NCBI GenBank assembly: GCA_903835685.1
Contig: CAILNX010000034.1
Coordinates: forward strand, 16,868-80,867
DNA from: an uncultured delta proteobacterium
Lineage (GTDB): Bacteria; Desulfobacterota; Desulfovibrionia; Desulfovibrionales; Desulfovibrionaceae
Direction: 5' to 3'
Length of the DNA stretch: 64,000 nt
Shown: positions 16,111 through 26,244 of the stretch, in pieces
Layout: every line of letters begins with the position of its first letter
Position numbering within the stretch: the first letter of the stretch is position 1
Notes under the pieces: generated by a model
Databases searched by the model: none
What the model saw: the letters and a program-made list of their open reading frames with translations, nothing else
Told to the model about the DNA's origin: nothing
Translations under genes and position numbers: made by a program

Positions 16111-18018
16111 TCAGGTCAACAATCTCAGGCCGTAGCGGTTGAAGAGCAAAGACTGGAAGTCAGCCACCACCTTGAAGGCGGATTTGAGCCCCTCGCGCTC
16201 CCGGGCCGAGAGCCGGTCGGGCTGGACAAAGTTGTCCATGACCGCGCCAGAGCGCCAGGCCCGCACCTGGAACCGGGCGCGCAGGGACTGGAACAGGTCC
16301 CAGGCCTCGGCCAGGGCCTGGGCCGTCCCGGCCGAAAACACCCCCTGGGCCGTGAGCAGCCGCAGCCGCTCGGGCGTGGAGGTCTCGGCGAGCCCCAAGT
16401 CCAGGGCCAGGGTCTTGATGCCCTGGGTCAGGGGAAAGACCCCGCCCTTCTTGATGTCCAGTGCGCCCTTGCGCTCCCCGCTCTTCTCCACCACCAGGGC
16501 ATTGAAAAAGCTCACGGGCGGACTGAAACGCAAGGCCTCCCGGGCCATGTACTTGAGGATGATGGGCGCGGACTTGGCCCGCCGGGCCAGATGGGCGCGC
16601 AGGTCCCGGGCCAGCCGGGCCTCGCCCTTGACCAGCCGCAGATCGGCCAGCAGGGAGAGCCGCAAGAGGGCCTCCTCGTCCCCGGTCTCGAACAGGGCGT
16701 CCACGTCCTTTTTCCAGGCCGAAAGACTCATGTTCCAGCGCGAGTTGGAGACCATGACCCCGTGCGGGCAGGGCGGCACCCCGGCAGCCAGGAGCAGTTC
16801 CTCCATGGCCTGGCCCAGGGCCAGGAAATGCAGGCCGCTGTCCCCGCCCCCCGCTCCCCCCGTTCCCTCGACATCCTCGAAGACCAGGGCGTTGTCCTGG
16901 TCCGTGCCCAGGCACTGCTCCTTGCGGCCCTCGCTACCCAGGGCCAGCAGGGCGAAGGGGGCCTGACCATCTCCCGGGTTTCCGGCGCCCAGGCCCATGG
17001 CCGCCAGGTCCATGGCCCGGATCATGAGCTGGTCGTACAGCTCGCTGACCAGGCGACCCATGCGGTCCACGGGAATGCCCTCGCTCAATCCCCGGGCGGC
17101 CAGCTTGCGCAGGGTGTCCACGCTGCGGGCCAGGTCTTGGGCCGTTTTCGCCTCGGCCATGTCCCGGGCCAGGGAGGCCGGGCTCTCGCCCTTGGCCGCC
17201 AGCATGTCCCGCTCACCGATGACCGACAATACCCGGCCCTGGTCGTCCTGCACGGCCAGCCGCCGGATGTTGTGCCGGATCAGCCGGGAAAATCCCTCAA
17301 ACAGCAGCTCCCCCTCCCCCACGCCAATGACCGGGGAGCTCATGACCTCCCCCACCCGCAAGGCCCGGGCGTCCGCCCCGGGAGCCACCACCTTCTTCAG
17401 GATGTCCCGTTCGGTCAGGATGCCCGTGGCCGCCTCCGGACTCCCGGCCAGGCAGAAGGTGGCGTCGGCCTCGGCCATGCGCCGGGCGGCCTCGGCCACG
17501 CTGTCCGTGGGGTCCACGAACAGGGGCTTCTGCCCGCCCACGTCCCGGATGCACAGGCCCAGGAAAGGGTCCCCGGCCGACCGTGCGGCCGCGTCCCGGG
17601 CCTGGTCCAGGGTCAGGGACCGGGCCTGACTCAAGCGCTGGAAATAGGAATGGACCATGGCCGGGGCCGTCAGGGCCTCGAACTTGGCCCAGGGCAGGGC
17701 CAGGATAAGACTCTCCTCCAGGGCCAGGGCCGCAAGCTCCGGCCCGCCGAACCGGGGCTCGAACCCCCAGATCCCGCCTTCCAGCAAGGTCCCGGCCTTG
17801 AGCTCCCCGCTTTTCAGCTCCACCGCGCCCCGGGCCAGGATCAGGACCGCGCCGTCCGGTACTGCGGCCGGGACCAGGCCCGGGCCGTCTCCGGCCAGGC
17901 TCTGGCCCTCGGCCAGACCCGCCAGGACCAGCGACGGCAAAGCCTCCTCCAGCACCGCCCGGGGCAGGCTGGAGAAAGGGTAGGCCTGAAAAAGCATCTC
18001 CCGTTCGGGCTGGGTCAT
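16111..18018 (-). CDS. second cNMP/CBS/DUF294 nucleotidyltransferase-like protein
   Basis: This 635-residue paralog of the downstream gene has the same order: a degenerate cyclic-nucleotide-type barrel (about 15-135; its ligand-loop residues are less typical), CBS pair (about 155-285, LTERDILKKVV and IGERDMLAAKG), nucleotidyltransferase motif GSEGRKEQCLGTDQDN at 361-376, and a C-terminal DUF294 helical domain from about 480. A low-complexity Gly/Glu stretch (near EGTGGAGGGD) follows the active site. It starts about 100 bases after actP with a good AGGAG. Two divergent copies in one acetate block suggest that each modifies or senses a different partner. No substrate is known from sequence. Confidence 0.85.
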   Translation of the reverse strand: MTQPEREMLFQAYPFSSLPRAVLEEALPSLVLAGLAEGQSLAGDGPGLVPAAVPDGAVLILARGAVELKSGELKAGTLLEGGIWGFEPRFGGPELAALALEESLILALPWAKFEALTAPAMVHSYFQRLSQARSLTLDQARDAAARSAGDPFLGLCIRDVGGQKPLFVDPTDSVAEAARRMAEADATFCLAGSPEAATGILTERDILKKVVAPGADARALRVGEVMSSPVIGVGEGELLFEGFSRLIRHNIRRLAVQDDQGRVLSVIGERDMLAAKGESPASLARDMAEAKTAQDLARSVDTLRKLAARGLSEGIPVDRMGRLVSELYDQLMIRAMDLAAMGLGAGNPGDGQAPFALLALGSEGRKEQCLGTDQDNALVFEDVEGTGGAGGGDSGLHFLALGQAMEELLLAAGVPPCPHGVMVSNSRWNMSLSAWKKDVDALFETGDEEALLRLSLLADLRLVKGEARLARDLRAHLARRAKSAPIILKYMAREALRFSPPVSFFNALVVEKSGERKGALDIKKGGVFPLTQGIKTLALDLGLAETSTPERLRLLTAQGVFSAGTAQALAEAWDLFQSLRARFQVRAWRSGAVMDNFVQPDRLSAREREGLKSAFKVVADFQSLLFNRYGLRLLT

Positions 18019-18067
18019 GGCGCGCTCCTGGGCCAGGGGTCAGACAAAAGTCTTGGGAGGGACTGGA

Positions 18068-18095
18068 GGGGAACCTTTCGGAAGAGAGGTTCCCC
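18068..18095 (-). other. perfect 9-bp hairpin downstream of actP
   Basis: GGGGAACCT (18068-18076) pairs exactly with AGGTTCCCC (18087-18095), loop of 10. It lies between the actP stop and the next start. No T run follows leftward, so it is more likely an mRNA-stabilising or attenuating hairpin than a classical terminator. Confidence 0.45.
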
Positions 18096-18121
18096 CCCAG
18101 CCTTTTCTACACGTTTCTCCC

Positions 18122-19669
18122 CTACTCCGCACCCACGCCCAGGTAGTTGCGGATCTTCTGTTCCTCGTAGCGTTCCTGTTCGGCCAGGTCGGGCCTTAAA
18201 ACCGAGCCCAGCCAGCCCGCGAAAAAGGCCCCGAACATGGAGATGATGGCCGGGTTCTTCAAGGGGAAGATGGCGGCCGGGTACTTGAACACGTCCACCC
18301 ACACGGTGGGGCTGATGATGATCAGGCCCACGGCCAGGACAGTGCCGGTGGCGATACTGGCCACCGCGCCAAAGGTGCTGAACTTGCGCCAGAGGATGGA
18401 CAGGAGCAGGGCCGGGAAGTTGGCGCTGGCCGCGATGGCGAAGGCCAGGCCGACCATGAAAGCCACGTTCTGGCCCTTGAAGGCAATGCCCAGTCCCACG
18501 GCCAGGACGCCCAGGAAGAGGGTGGCCCGCTTGGCCACCTTCACTTCCTCTTCTTCCGAGGACTTGCCGCCCCGGAACACGTTCACGAACAGGTCGTGGG
18601 ACAGGGTGGTGGCCCCGGCCAGGGTCAGTCCGGCCACCACGGCCAGGATGGTGGCAAAGGCCACGGCCGCGATGAAGCCCAGGAACATGGTCCCGCCCGT
18701 GGCCTCGGCCAGGAGCAGGGCGGCCATGTTTCCGCCCTTGTCCATCTTGGTGATGATGTCCTGGCCCACCAGGACCATGGCCCCGAACCCGATGATGAAG
18801 GTCAGGATGTAGAAGTAGCCGATCAGGCCCGTGGCGTAGAACACGGATTTGCGGGCGGCCTTGGCGTCGGGCACGGTGTAGAAGCGCATGAGGATGTGCG
18901 GCAGTCCGGCCGTGCCGAACATGAGCGCCAGGCCCAGGGACACGGCGTCCCAGGGATTGGCCACCAGGCCGCCGGGCTCGAGCACCTTGGCCCCGTACTT
19001 GGCCGTGGCGGCCGCGAAGAGATTCACCGGGTTCATGTCGAACTTGGAGAGCACGATGAAGACCATGACCGTGGCCCCGCCGAGCAGCAGGCAGGCCTTG
19101 ATGATCTGCACCCAGGTGGTGGCCAGCATGCCGCCGAAGAGCACGTAGGAGATCATGACCGCGCCCACGATGATGATGGCCGTTTCATATTGCAGGCCGA
19201 AAACCATCTTGATGAGCGAGCCCGAGCCCACCATCTGGGCGATCAGGTAGAAGGACACGGTCATGAGCGAGCCCACGGAGGCCGCGATGCGGACGGGTTT
19301 CTGCTTCAAACGGTAGGCCACCACGTCGGCAAAGGTGTACTTGCCCAGGTTGCGCAGGGGCTCGGCGATGAGGAACATGATGATGGGCCAGCCCACCAGA
19401 AAGCCGATGGAGTAGATGAGCCCGTCGTAGCCTTTCAGGGACACGAGACCGGCGATGCCCAAAAACGAGGCCGCGCTCATGTAGTCCCCGGCCAGGGCCA
19501 GGCCGTTCTGCCACCCGGTCACGCTGCGCCCGGCCGCGTAGAACTGGGAGGCGGATTTGCTCTTTTTGGCCGCCCAGTAGGTGATGCCCAGGGTGCCGCA
19601 GATGAAGACAAAGAAGAAGAGGATGGAGGTCAGGTTCGGTTGCCCGATGGTGGAGGAGAATTCGTTCAT
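18122..19669 (-). CDS. actP: cation/acetate symporter ActP
   Basis: The 515-residue sodium:solute symporter (SSS family) has about 13 membrane segments. ActP-type features are YYAAGRS-like [35 protein letters not shown] and [17 protein letters not shown]. ActP takes up acetate, and often glyoxylate or pyruvate, with a cation. The gene follows yjcH (DUF485) by three bases, the usual yjcH-actP pair, and its AAGGAG lies inside the end of yjcH. Acs is encoded further along the same strand, so imported acetate can be activated to acetyl-CoA. Length is slightly below the 549 of the E. coli protein, mostly at the N-terminus. Confidence 0.92.
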   Translation of the reverse strand: MNEFSSTIGQPNLTSILFFFVFICGTLGITYWAAKKSKSASQFYAAGRSVTGWQNGLALAGDYMSAASFLGIAGLVSLKGYDGLIYSIGFLVGWPIIMFLIAEPLRNLGKYTFADVVAYRLKQKPVRIAASVGSLMTVSFYLIAQMVGSGSLIKMVFGLQYETAIIIVGAVMISYVLFGGMLATTWVQIIKACLLLGGATVMVFIVLSKFDMNPVNLFAAATAKYGAKVLEPGGLVANPWDAVSLGLALMFGTAGLPHILMRFYTVPDAKAARKSVFYATGLIGYFYILTFIIGFGAMVLVGQDIITKMDKGGNMAALLLAEATGGTMFLGFIAAVAFATILAVVAGLTLAGATTLSHDLFVNVFRGGKSSEEEEVKVAKRATLFLGVLAVGLGIAFKGQNVAFMVGLAFAIAASANFPALLLSILWRKFSTFGAVASIATGTVLAVGLIIISPTVWVDVFKYPAAIFPLKNPAIISMFGAFFAGWLGSVLRPDLAEQERYEEQKIRNYLGVGAE

Positions 19670-19672
19670 GGC

Positions 19673-19975
19673 TTACTCCTTCAAGGTGCCGCGGATGCGT
19701 TTCACCAGGTCGTCGTAGGTGGTGTTGGCCCAGGCCACGTAGATTCCGGTCATGACCCAGGAGGCCAGGATGACCACCAGGCCGACGATCATGCCCACGG
19801 TCATGGTCTCCCCGACCTTGGTGGCCAGGGTTTCCTTGTGGAAGGCCAGTACCAGGATGTATCCGTAATAAATGGCCAGCATGACGGCCGTAAGAATCAG
19901 GGAAACGGTCCATTTCTTGACCACCAGGGTCTGAAACAGGTTCAGGTCGATCTTCAGGGGTTTTTCCGCGCTCAT
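19673..19975 (-). CDS. yjcH: DUF485 inner-membrane protein (YjcH family)
   Basis: This 100-residue protein has two membrane segments (about 24-46, VSLILTAVMLAIYYGYILVL; and about 58-82, MTVGMIVGLVVILASWVMTG), the standard DUF485 form. It is nearly always encoded directly before actP, as here, and probably assists that symporter, though its exact role is unsettled. The N-terminus is cytosolic and charged. AAGGAGG lies five bases before the ATG. It is the first gene of the leftward acetate block, so the block's promoter should lie in the 19976-20388 gap. Confidence 0.88.
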   Translation of the reverse strand: MSAEKPLKIDLNLFQTLVVKKWTVSLILTAVMLAIYYGYILVLAFHKETLATKVGETMTVGMIVGLVVILASWVMTGIYVAWANTTYDDLVKRIRGTLKE

Positions 19976-20388
19976 ACCTTCCTCCTTGGCTCACATGTTT
20001 CGACCCGGCCTGTGGCCCCGTCCCGGCCAGCCTCCCCTGCTTGTGCGGCGCAGGGGGCGGGTCCTCGCTGCTTTCGGCCTGACCATACTCCAAAACGCAA
20101 GCCCTTGGGGGGGTTCATTCGGTAAACGGCCGCCAGGGAGCGTGAGCGGCCGTGTATGGCGCGGAGTTTCGATAAGCGGGCGGATGGTGGAAACGGCGGG
20201 GGTGGACGGCGAACGAACGGCGGCCCAGGGACGGTGAACGGGGCCAGCCCGACTGGCGATCAGTCGGCGGTCGGCCGACGGTCAGCCGGTTTGGGGCCTT
20301 TTCGCCGTTCATGGACCGAAAGCGCAAGAATCGGGTGGCGTCAGGCCGGGCCAGGCCCTATATTCTCCCCAAGTTCAGGAGGCACAGC
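19976..20388. other. 413-bp divergent intergenic region
   Basis: The gap separates the leftward acetate block from the rightward DMT transporter and must hold promoters for both. I see the two ribosome sites, a GC-rich inverted repeat (CGGCCG near 20127-20154 on either side of a GAGCGTGAG loop) and a GGCGGTCGGCCGAC-type dyad near 20267-20281. I could not support a clear -35/-10 or -24/-12 pair, and no coding frame looks real. Confidence 0.4.
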
Positions 20389-21282
20389 ATGGACCTGGGG
20401 AGTTGTCTTCGGCTTTTGAGCCTGTCGGCCATTTGGGGCGGGTCGTTCCTGTTCATGCGCATCGGCGCGCCGGTCCTCGGCCCGGCCTGGCTCATGGAGG
20501 GGCGGGTGGGCTCGGCCGCACTGTTTTTGGCCGTGGTGGCCGTGCTGTGCGGCCAAGGGCTCCAGGCCCGACGCCACTGGCGGCCCTGCCTGTTCATGGG
20601 CCTGGTCAATTCCGCCCTGCCCTTTCTGCTCTTCGGGTACGCGGCCCAGACCCTGTCCGCCTCCCTGCTCTCGGTGCTGAACGCCTTTTCCCCCATCTGG
20701 GGGGCGCTCATCGCCGCGGCCTGGACCCGCACGCCCCTGACCGCAAGGACCATGGCCGGTCTGGCCCTGGGCCTGGTCGGGGTGGCGGTCCTGGTCGGGT
20801 TCGACGGGGTAACGGGTGAGCCCGGGGCTTTCGGGGCCATCCTGGCCGCCTTGGGCGCGACCCTTTTGTACGGAATCGCCACCAATTACGCCAAGTCCGT
20901 GCGGGGCGTGACGCCCCTGGCCCTGGCCCACGGCAGCATGTGGGCAGCCACCCTGATGCTCGCCCCGGCCCTGCCCTTTTTCCCGCCCGCCTCGGCGCCC
21001 GGGCCGGGCGTGCTGGCGGCCGTGCTGGCCCTGGGCGTGGTCTGCAGCGGCCTGGCCTATCTGCTCTATTTCCGGCTCATTGCCGATATCGGGGCGGCCC
21101 CGGCCCTGACCGTGACCTATCTCATTCCGGTGTTCGGCATCCTGTGGGGCTGGCTCTTTCTCGGGGAGCCCCTGGGCTGGCGCACCCTGGCCGGGACCGG
21201 GGTGGTCATCCTGGGCGCGGCCCTGGTCACAGGATTCTCGCCCCGGATGTTCTTCCGACCCAAGGAGGCGGCCAATGCCTGA
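20389..21282 (+). CDS. EamA-type DMT-superfamily exporter
   Basis: The 297-residue membrane protein has ten hydrophobic segments arranged as two EamA repeats (about 5-135 and 145-285). The first opens with LSLSAIWGGSFLFMRIGAPVLGP and the second contains GVVCSGLAYLLYFRLI and a final PVFGILWGWLFLGEPLGW. The ATG at 20389 is chosen because AGGAGG precedes it by seven bases and it begins just before the first membrane segment; the frame runs 26 codons further upstream. Such proteins export amino acids or related metabolites; the substrate cannot be named. Its end overlaps the next gene by eight bases. Confidence 0.87.
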   Translation: MDLGSCLRLLSLSAIWGGSFLFMRIGAPVLGPAWLMEGRVGSAALFLAVVAVLCGQGLQARRHWRPCLFMGLVNSALPFLLFGYAAQTLSASLLSVLNAFSPIWGALIAAAWTRTPLTARTMAGLALGLVGVAVLVGFDGVTGEPGAFGAILAALGATLLYGIATNYAKSVRGVTPLALAHGSMWAATLMLAPALPFFPPASAPGPGVLAAVLALGVVCSGLAYLLYFRLIADIGAAPALTVTYLIPVFGILWGWLFLGEPLGWRTLAGTGVVILGAALVTGFSPRMFFRPKEAANA

Positions 21283-22156
21283 GGCACGGACAGACCAGGG
21301 TTCGCGGCAGTACGAGACCGTGGCCCGGGCCATCGCCTTTATCCGGGCCAAGGCCCTGGACCAGCCCAGCCTGGCGGACATCGCGGCAGCCGTGGGCCTG
21401 AGCCAGTTCCATCTGCAACGGGTGTTCTCACAGTGGGCCGGGCTCTCGCCCAAGCGGTTCCTCCAGTATGTGACCAAAGAACACGCCGTCAAAGCCCTGC
21501 GGGAGTCCGGGGACGTGCTCGGCGCGGCCATGCAGACCGGGCTGTCCGGCCCGGGCCGTTTGCACGACCTGATGGTCAGTTGCGAGGCCATGACCCCGGG
21601 CGAGATCAAGGCCCAGGGGGAGGGGCTGGGAATAGGCTACGGGTTCGCGGCCACACCCTTTGGCCAGGCCCTGATCGGATGGACCGGGCGCGGGGTCTGT
21701 TTCCTGGCCTTCCGGGACGGGGACCAGGAGGCCGGGGTCCTGGAGCTGGCCGGGCAATGGCCCAAGGCCGGGCTTCAGCGCGACGATGCCGGGGCTGAAA
21801 GCCTGGCCGGACGCATCTTCCCGGCCACGCCCCGGCCCGGTGGTCTGCATCTGGTGCTGCGGGGCACGAACTTCCAGGTCAAGGTCTGGGAGGCCCTTCT
21901 GCGCACCGAGCCGTCCCAGGTGCTGTCCTACCGCAGACTCGCGGCCCTGGCCGGATTCCCCAAGGCCCCCAGGGCCGTGGGCTCGGCCCTGGCCGCCAAT
22001 GTGCTGGGCTATCTCATCCCCTGCCACCGGGTGATCCGGGAGAGTGGGGAGATCGGGAACTACCGCTGGGGGGCGGAGCGCAAGCTGGCCATGCTGGCCT
22101 GGGAGGCCGGAAGGGTGGGGCAGGATTCGGCAGGGGATGCGGCCCGGTCGGGATGA
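21275..22156 (+). CDS. AraC-HTH / O6-alkylguanine-DNA alkyltransferase fusion (Ada C-terminal type)
   Basis: The 293-residue fusion has an AraC-type helix-turn-helix domain (about 14-115, SLADIAAAVGLSQFHLQRVFSQWAGLSPKRF) followed by an alkyltransferase domain (about 120-280) with the acceptor cysteine C250 in IPCHRVI. It corresponds to the C-terminal part of E. coli Ada without the phosphotriester-sensing zinc domain, so it should repair O6-alkylguanine, but how it would sense damage as a regulator is unclear. It overlaps the exporter gene by eight bases, suggesting co-expression. The C-terminal 15 residues are low complexity. An AT-rich element begins 27 bases after its stop. Confidence 0.88.
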   Translation: MPEARTDQGSRQYETVARAIAFIRAKALDQPSLADIAAAVGLSQFHLQRVFSQWAGLSPKRFLQYVTKEHAVKALRESGDVLGAAMQTGLSGPGRLHDLMVSCEAMTPGEIKAQGEGLGIGYGFAATPFGQALIGWTGRGVCFLAFRDGDQEAGVLELAGQWPKAGLQRDDAGAESLAGRIFPATPRPGGLHLVLRGTNFQVKVWEALLRTEPSQVLSYRRLAALAGFPKAPRAVGSALAANVLGYLIPCHRVIRESGEIGNYRWGAERKLAMLAWEAGRVGQDSAGDAARSG

Positions 22157-22182
22157 TCCGGAATTTGGCCTTTTGCTGGCGC

Positions 22183-22235
22183 AAGAATAAGAACGAAGAA
22201 TAAGAATTATTAAAAAAAGGTATTCTTATCTCTTG
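22183..22235. repeat. AT-rich element, copy 3, in a convergent gap (possible bidirectional terminator)
   Basis: AAGAATAAGAA occurs twice as a direct repeat 13 bases apart (22183-22193, 22196-22206). The second copy forms an inverted repeat, ATAAGAAT (22200-22207) with ATTCTTAT (22222-22229), around TATTAAAAAAAGGT. It lies between two converging genes, 27 bases after one stop and about 32 after the other. The position suggests a terminator, though the stem is AT-only and unlike the GC-rich terminators elsewhere in the window. Confidence 0.55.
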
Positions 22236-22267
22236 TTTCCAAGGGGTCCGGCCCCGCAAACATGGCC

Positions 22268-23452
22268 CTACCCGCCCGAATGCCTCTTGCCCCGGCTGTC
22301 CTTCTTCTCCAGCCGCTTGGCCACCCGGATGGCCTCCAGGAGGTCCTGCTCCAGGTCCTCGGCCTGGATGGGGGTCAGGTCCGAGGCCAGCAGCCCTTCG
22401 TCCAGGATGGTCTGGCCCACCTTTTTGCCCACCACGTGCAGGATCTTCTCCCGGGCGGCCTCGCCAGCCAGGGCGTAGGCGGCCTGGGTGCGGAAATACC
22501 CCAGCCTGCGGAAAACCTCCTCCAGGGTGGCGTTGTCCACCTCCAGGATGTCGTCCACGGTCTCCAAATCCTCCGGGGCCTTGCGCCGCCGGGTCTGGTC
22601 CAGCACGCGATGTCCGGCCTGGTGCAGCCAGGCCAAGGCCCGCTCCCGGTGCAGGAAGAAGAGGTCCTCGGGAATCTCCCCCCGGGCCATCTTGGCGTAC
22701 ACCGCCTGGGGCGTGGCCCGGGCCTCGGCCGCGAAATCGCCCAGGTCCAGGTACTCCATGTCCAGCAACCGCTCGGGCAGGTTGACCTCCCCAGGCACGG
22801 CCGCAGCCGTGGCCAGAAATTCCTCGGGCCGGGGCAGGGTCAGGCTGGTGTGCACAAAGGCCTTGGACCGCCGGGTCTTTTTTTCCTCCAGCCGGACCAC
22901 CAGGCCGAGCCCGGTCAGCTTGTCCAGAACGGTCTCGATCTCGGCCTGGGAGAGCTGGGCCAGGTCCTTGACCGCCTGGCAGAGTTCGGCGTGATCCACG
23001 CGCGGTTCGGCCTTCTGGCCCTGGCGCAGGGCCTCGATGGTGTGCAGGAAATGCAGGGTCCGGCATACGGTCATGAAGCCGCAGCGGGACTCCCCGGCCT
23101 GGATGCGCCGGTCGGCGTCCCTGAGCCGGGCCGTGAGCTGGCGGACCATGTGCCGCACGGTCTGGGGGCTCTGGGCCAGGAGGCTTTCCACCAGGCCCTC
23201 GTCCAGGACCACCAGGGTGCAATACTCGGCGGCCATGGCCGAGGCCGTGCGCAGGTCCTTGTTGATGATGGCCATTTCCCCGAACAGCTCGCCCTCGCCC
23301 AGCCGGGCCAGGACCACCTTGCGGTTGTTCACCGTGCGGAAGATGGTCACGGCCCCCTGCTTCACCAGATAGGCCACGTTGCGCACGGCCCCTTCCCGGA
23401 AAATGAGCTGCCCCTTGGAAAAGGTCACGATCTTGGGCGCAAAGGAGGTCAT
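22268..23452 (-). CDS. cyclic-nucleotide-binding protein with FliG-C-like C-terminus
   Basis: The 394-residue protein starts at the ATG at 23452 (MTSFAPKIVT). The N-terminus is a CRP-type cyclic-nucleotide-binding barrel (about 8-120, GQLIFREGAVRNVAYLVKQG and GEGELFGEMAII). A central helical region follows (about 130-215, including a winged-helix-like LSQAEIETVLDKLTGLGLV). The last part (about 305-390: LETVDDILEVDNATLEEVFRRLG, then ALAGEAAREKILHVVGKK) reads like the C-terminal domain of the flagellar switch protein FliG. It is a clear paralog of the protein encoded upstream of motA at 26241. The FliG comparison is my own reading and unconfirmed. No canonical CRP DNA-recognition helix is obvious. 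Confidence 0.75.
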   Translation of the reverse strand: MTSFAPKIVTFSKGQLIFREGAVRNVAYLVKQGAVTIFRTVNNRKVVLARLGEGELFGEMAIINKDLRTASAMAAEYCTLVVLDEGLVESLLAQSPQTVRHMVRQLTARLRDADRRIQAGESRCGFMTVCRTLHFLHTIEALRQGQKAEPRVDHAELCQAVKDLAQLSQAEIETVLDKLTGLGLVVRLEEKKTRRSKAFVHTSLTLPRPEEFLATAAAVPGEVNLPERLLDMEYLDLGDFAAEARATPQAVYAKMARGEIPEDLFFLHRERALAWLHQAGHRVLDQTRRRKAPEDLETVDDILEVDNATLEEVFRRLGYFRTQAAYALAGEAAREKILHVVGKKVGQTILDEGLLASDLTPIQAEDLEQDLLEAIRVAKRLEKKDSRGKRHSGG

Positions 23453-23570
23453 GGGATGAGGCCCTGCCTGGGCTGGGGTGACTGAACCATCCCTCTCATG
23501 ATAAAAGATGTCCTCGCGTCCGGTCAACGCCTTATCCGAAAACTCGCCCTGAAAATCCACGGAGCCGCCC

Positions 23571-24704
<1,134 letters not shown>

Positions 24705-24707
24705 AAA

Positions 24708-25433
24708 TTACCGCTCGCCCCCGGCGTGGATGAGCAGGGTCACCCGGCGGTTGCGGGCCTGGTTTTCCGGGATGTCCCGGCCCAGGGGGTCGGTGTTGGG
24801 GGCCACGGGCTTGGTGTCGGCCAGGCCCACCACCCGCACCCGCTCCTTGGGCAGGCCCTGGCTGATGAGGTAGCGGGCCACGGACGCGGCCCGGGCCGCG
24901 GACAGCTCCCAGTTGGAGGGAAAGGCCGGGGAGCTGATGGGCAGGTTGTCTGTGTGCCCCTCCACGGACAAGGGATGGCCCGAGGCCTTGAGCGGCCCGG
25001 CCAGTTGGGCCAATATCTCTTGGGCTCGGGGCGTGAGTTCGGCCTGGCCGAGCTGGAAGAAGATGGCCCCTTTTAAGTCCACGGTCACGGCGTCCGGCCG
25101 CAGTTTCACGTCCACGGCCTCGTCCTTGCGGCCCGTGACCCGGGCCAGGTCGGCCTGGAGGGTGAACAGGGACTGGGGCGGGGCGGGCGGGGGCGGAATG
25201 ACCTCGGCCCGGACCTCGGACTTGGGCGGAGGCGGGGGCGGGGCGGCCTGGGGCTTGACCCCCAGGCTGTCGGCCAGGTTTTCCGAGACCACGGCGAATT
25301 TCTTCTGGTCCACGGTGGCGATGGCCAGGATGAGCACGAAAAAGCACATGAGCGTGGTCATCAGGTCGGCCAGGCTGATGGGCCAGTTGTCCGGCGCGCC
25401 GTGAGATTTCTTCTTGAAATTGCGGATGGCCAT
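24708..25433 (-). CDS. motB: flagellar stator protein MotB
   Basis: The 241-residue protein starts at the ATG at 25433 (MAIRNFKKKS), with GGGGAGAGG upstream. A short basic tail precedes one membrane segment (about 20-40) containing the essential proton/sodium-binding aspartate D23 in ISLADLMTTLMCFFVLI. A long Pro-rich linker follows (APPPPPPKSE near 80, IPPPPAPPQ near 95), then an OmpA-like peptidoglycan-binding domain (about 120-235, SVEGHTDNLPI and NWELSAARA). The product anchors the stator to the cell wall. The gene follows motA by 16 bases. The polyproline linker is longer than in E. coli MotB. Confidence 0.92.
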   Translation of the reverse strand: MAIRNFKKKSHGAPDNWPISLADLMTTLMCFFVLILAIATVDQKKFAVVSENLADSLGVKPQAAPPPPPPKSEVRAEVIPPPPAPPQSLFTLQADLARVTGRKDEAVDVKLRPDAVTVDLKGAIFFQLGQAELTPRAQEILAQLAGPLKASGHPLSVEGHTDNLPISSPAFPSNWELSAARAASVARYLISQGLPKERVRVVGLADTKPVAPNTDPLGRDIPENQARNRRVTLLIHAGGER

Positions 25434-25449
25434 GGCCTCTCCCCTGGCC

Positions 25450-26244
25450 CTATTTGAGCGTGGGTCGGCCGGACGTGGCCTTGATGGAGGACCACTGACG
25501 CGGGGGCAGGTAGCCTTTGAGCTTGTCCATGACAATGGCCGAGGGGGTCTTGTCCTTGATGAACAGGATGCCGTCCCTTATCACGCACATGAGCGTGGTG
25601 ATCTCCTCGATGCGCTTCTCCACCTTCACGGCAAAGGGGGTGAAGACCAGGTTGGCGCAGAGCACCCCGTACAGGGTGGTGGTCAGGGACACGGCCATGG
25701 CCGGGCCGATGCCCGCGATGTTCCCGCCCATGGACTGCATCATGGAGATGAGCCCGATCAGGGTGCCGATCAGGCCAAAGGCCGGAGACAGGACGGACAT
25801 GGTCCGGAAGATGCCGGCCGCGCCAAGTTCCTGATCGTGGTACTGCTCGATGCGGTTGTCCAATATCTCCTTGATCTCGTCCTTGGAGTACCCATCCGAG
25901 AGCATCTGCAGGGCGCTCTTGAAGAAATCGTTGTCCACCGAACGGATCTTCTGCTCCAGATGGGAGTCGCCCTTGGCCCCCACGTCGCGGGAAAGGCCCA
26001 CCAGCACGTTGATGTAATTGCCGATGGGCAACTCCTCGGCCTTCAAGGCCATGCCGAAGAGCCCGAACACGCGCATGACCTCTTTCAAGGGATAGCAGAT
26101 GAAGGTGGCCGCAATGGTCCCGCCGAGCACGATGGCGATGCCGTGCACATTGATGAACACGGCCACGGAGTCCGTGGCGCTGTAGGTGGCCAGGCCCAGG
26201 ATGCCCACGCCGAAGACGATGCCCAGGATGGTGGCGATGTTCAT
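25450..26244 (-). CDS. motA: flagellar stator protein MotA
   Basis: The 264-residue protein has four membrane segments (two near residues 3-50, two near 150-205) and the large cytoplasmic loop that contacts FliG. Typical wording is GGTIAATFICYPLKEVMRVFG, then SPAFGLIGTLIGLISMMQSM and GPAMAVSLTTTLYGVLCANLVFTPFA. The N-terminal part resembles PomA/MotA of the four-segment type used by both proton and sodium motors; the ion is not decided by sequence. Its ATG overlaps the stop of the upstream cNMP-binding gene by four bases and motB follows directly, so the three genes form one leftward operon. Confidence 0.93.
   Translation of the reverse strand: MNIATILGIVFGVGILGLATYSATDSVAVFINVHGIAIVLGGTIAATFICYPLKEVMRVFGLFGMALKAEELPIGNYINVLVGLSRDVGAKGDSHLEQKIRSVDNDFFKSALQMLSDGYSKDEIKEILDNRIEQYHDQELGAAGIFRTMSVLSPAFGLIGTLIGLISMMQSMGGNIAGIGPAMAVSLTTTLYGVLCANLVFTPFAVKVEKRIEEITTLMCVIRDGILFIKDKTPSAIVMDKLKGYLPPRQWSSIKATSGRPTLK

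Noticed and set aside
13656..18246. Long plus-strand open frames of 766-791 codons opposite the DUF294 genes
   Set aside because: They lie antisense to well-conserved proteins. Their products are low-complexity Gly/Gln/His/Arg-rich sequences typical of GC-rich shadow frames, with no recognisable domain.
20100..20300. GC-rich dyads between yjcH and the DMT gene as a riboswitch or small RNA
   Set aside because: The repeats are short and match no RNA family I know. There is no terminator-like hairpin with a T run.
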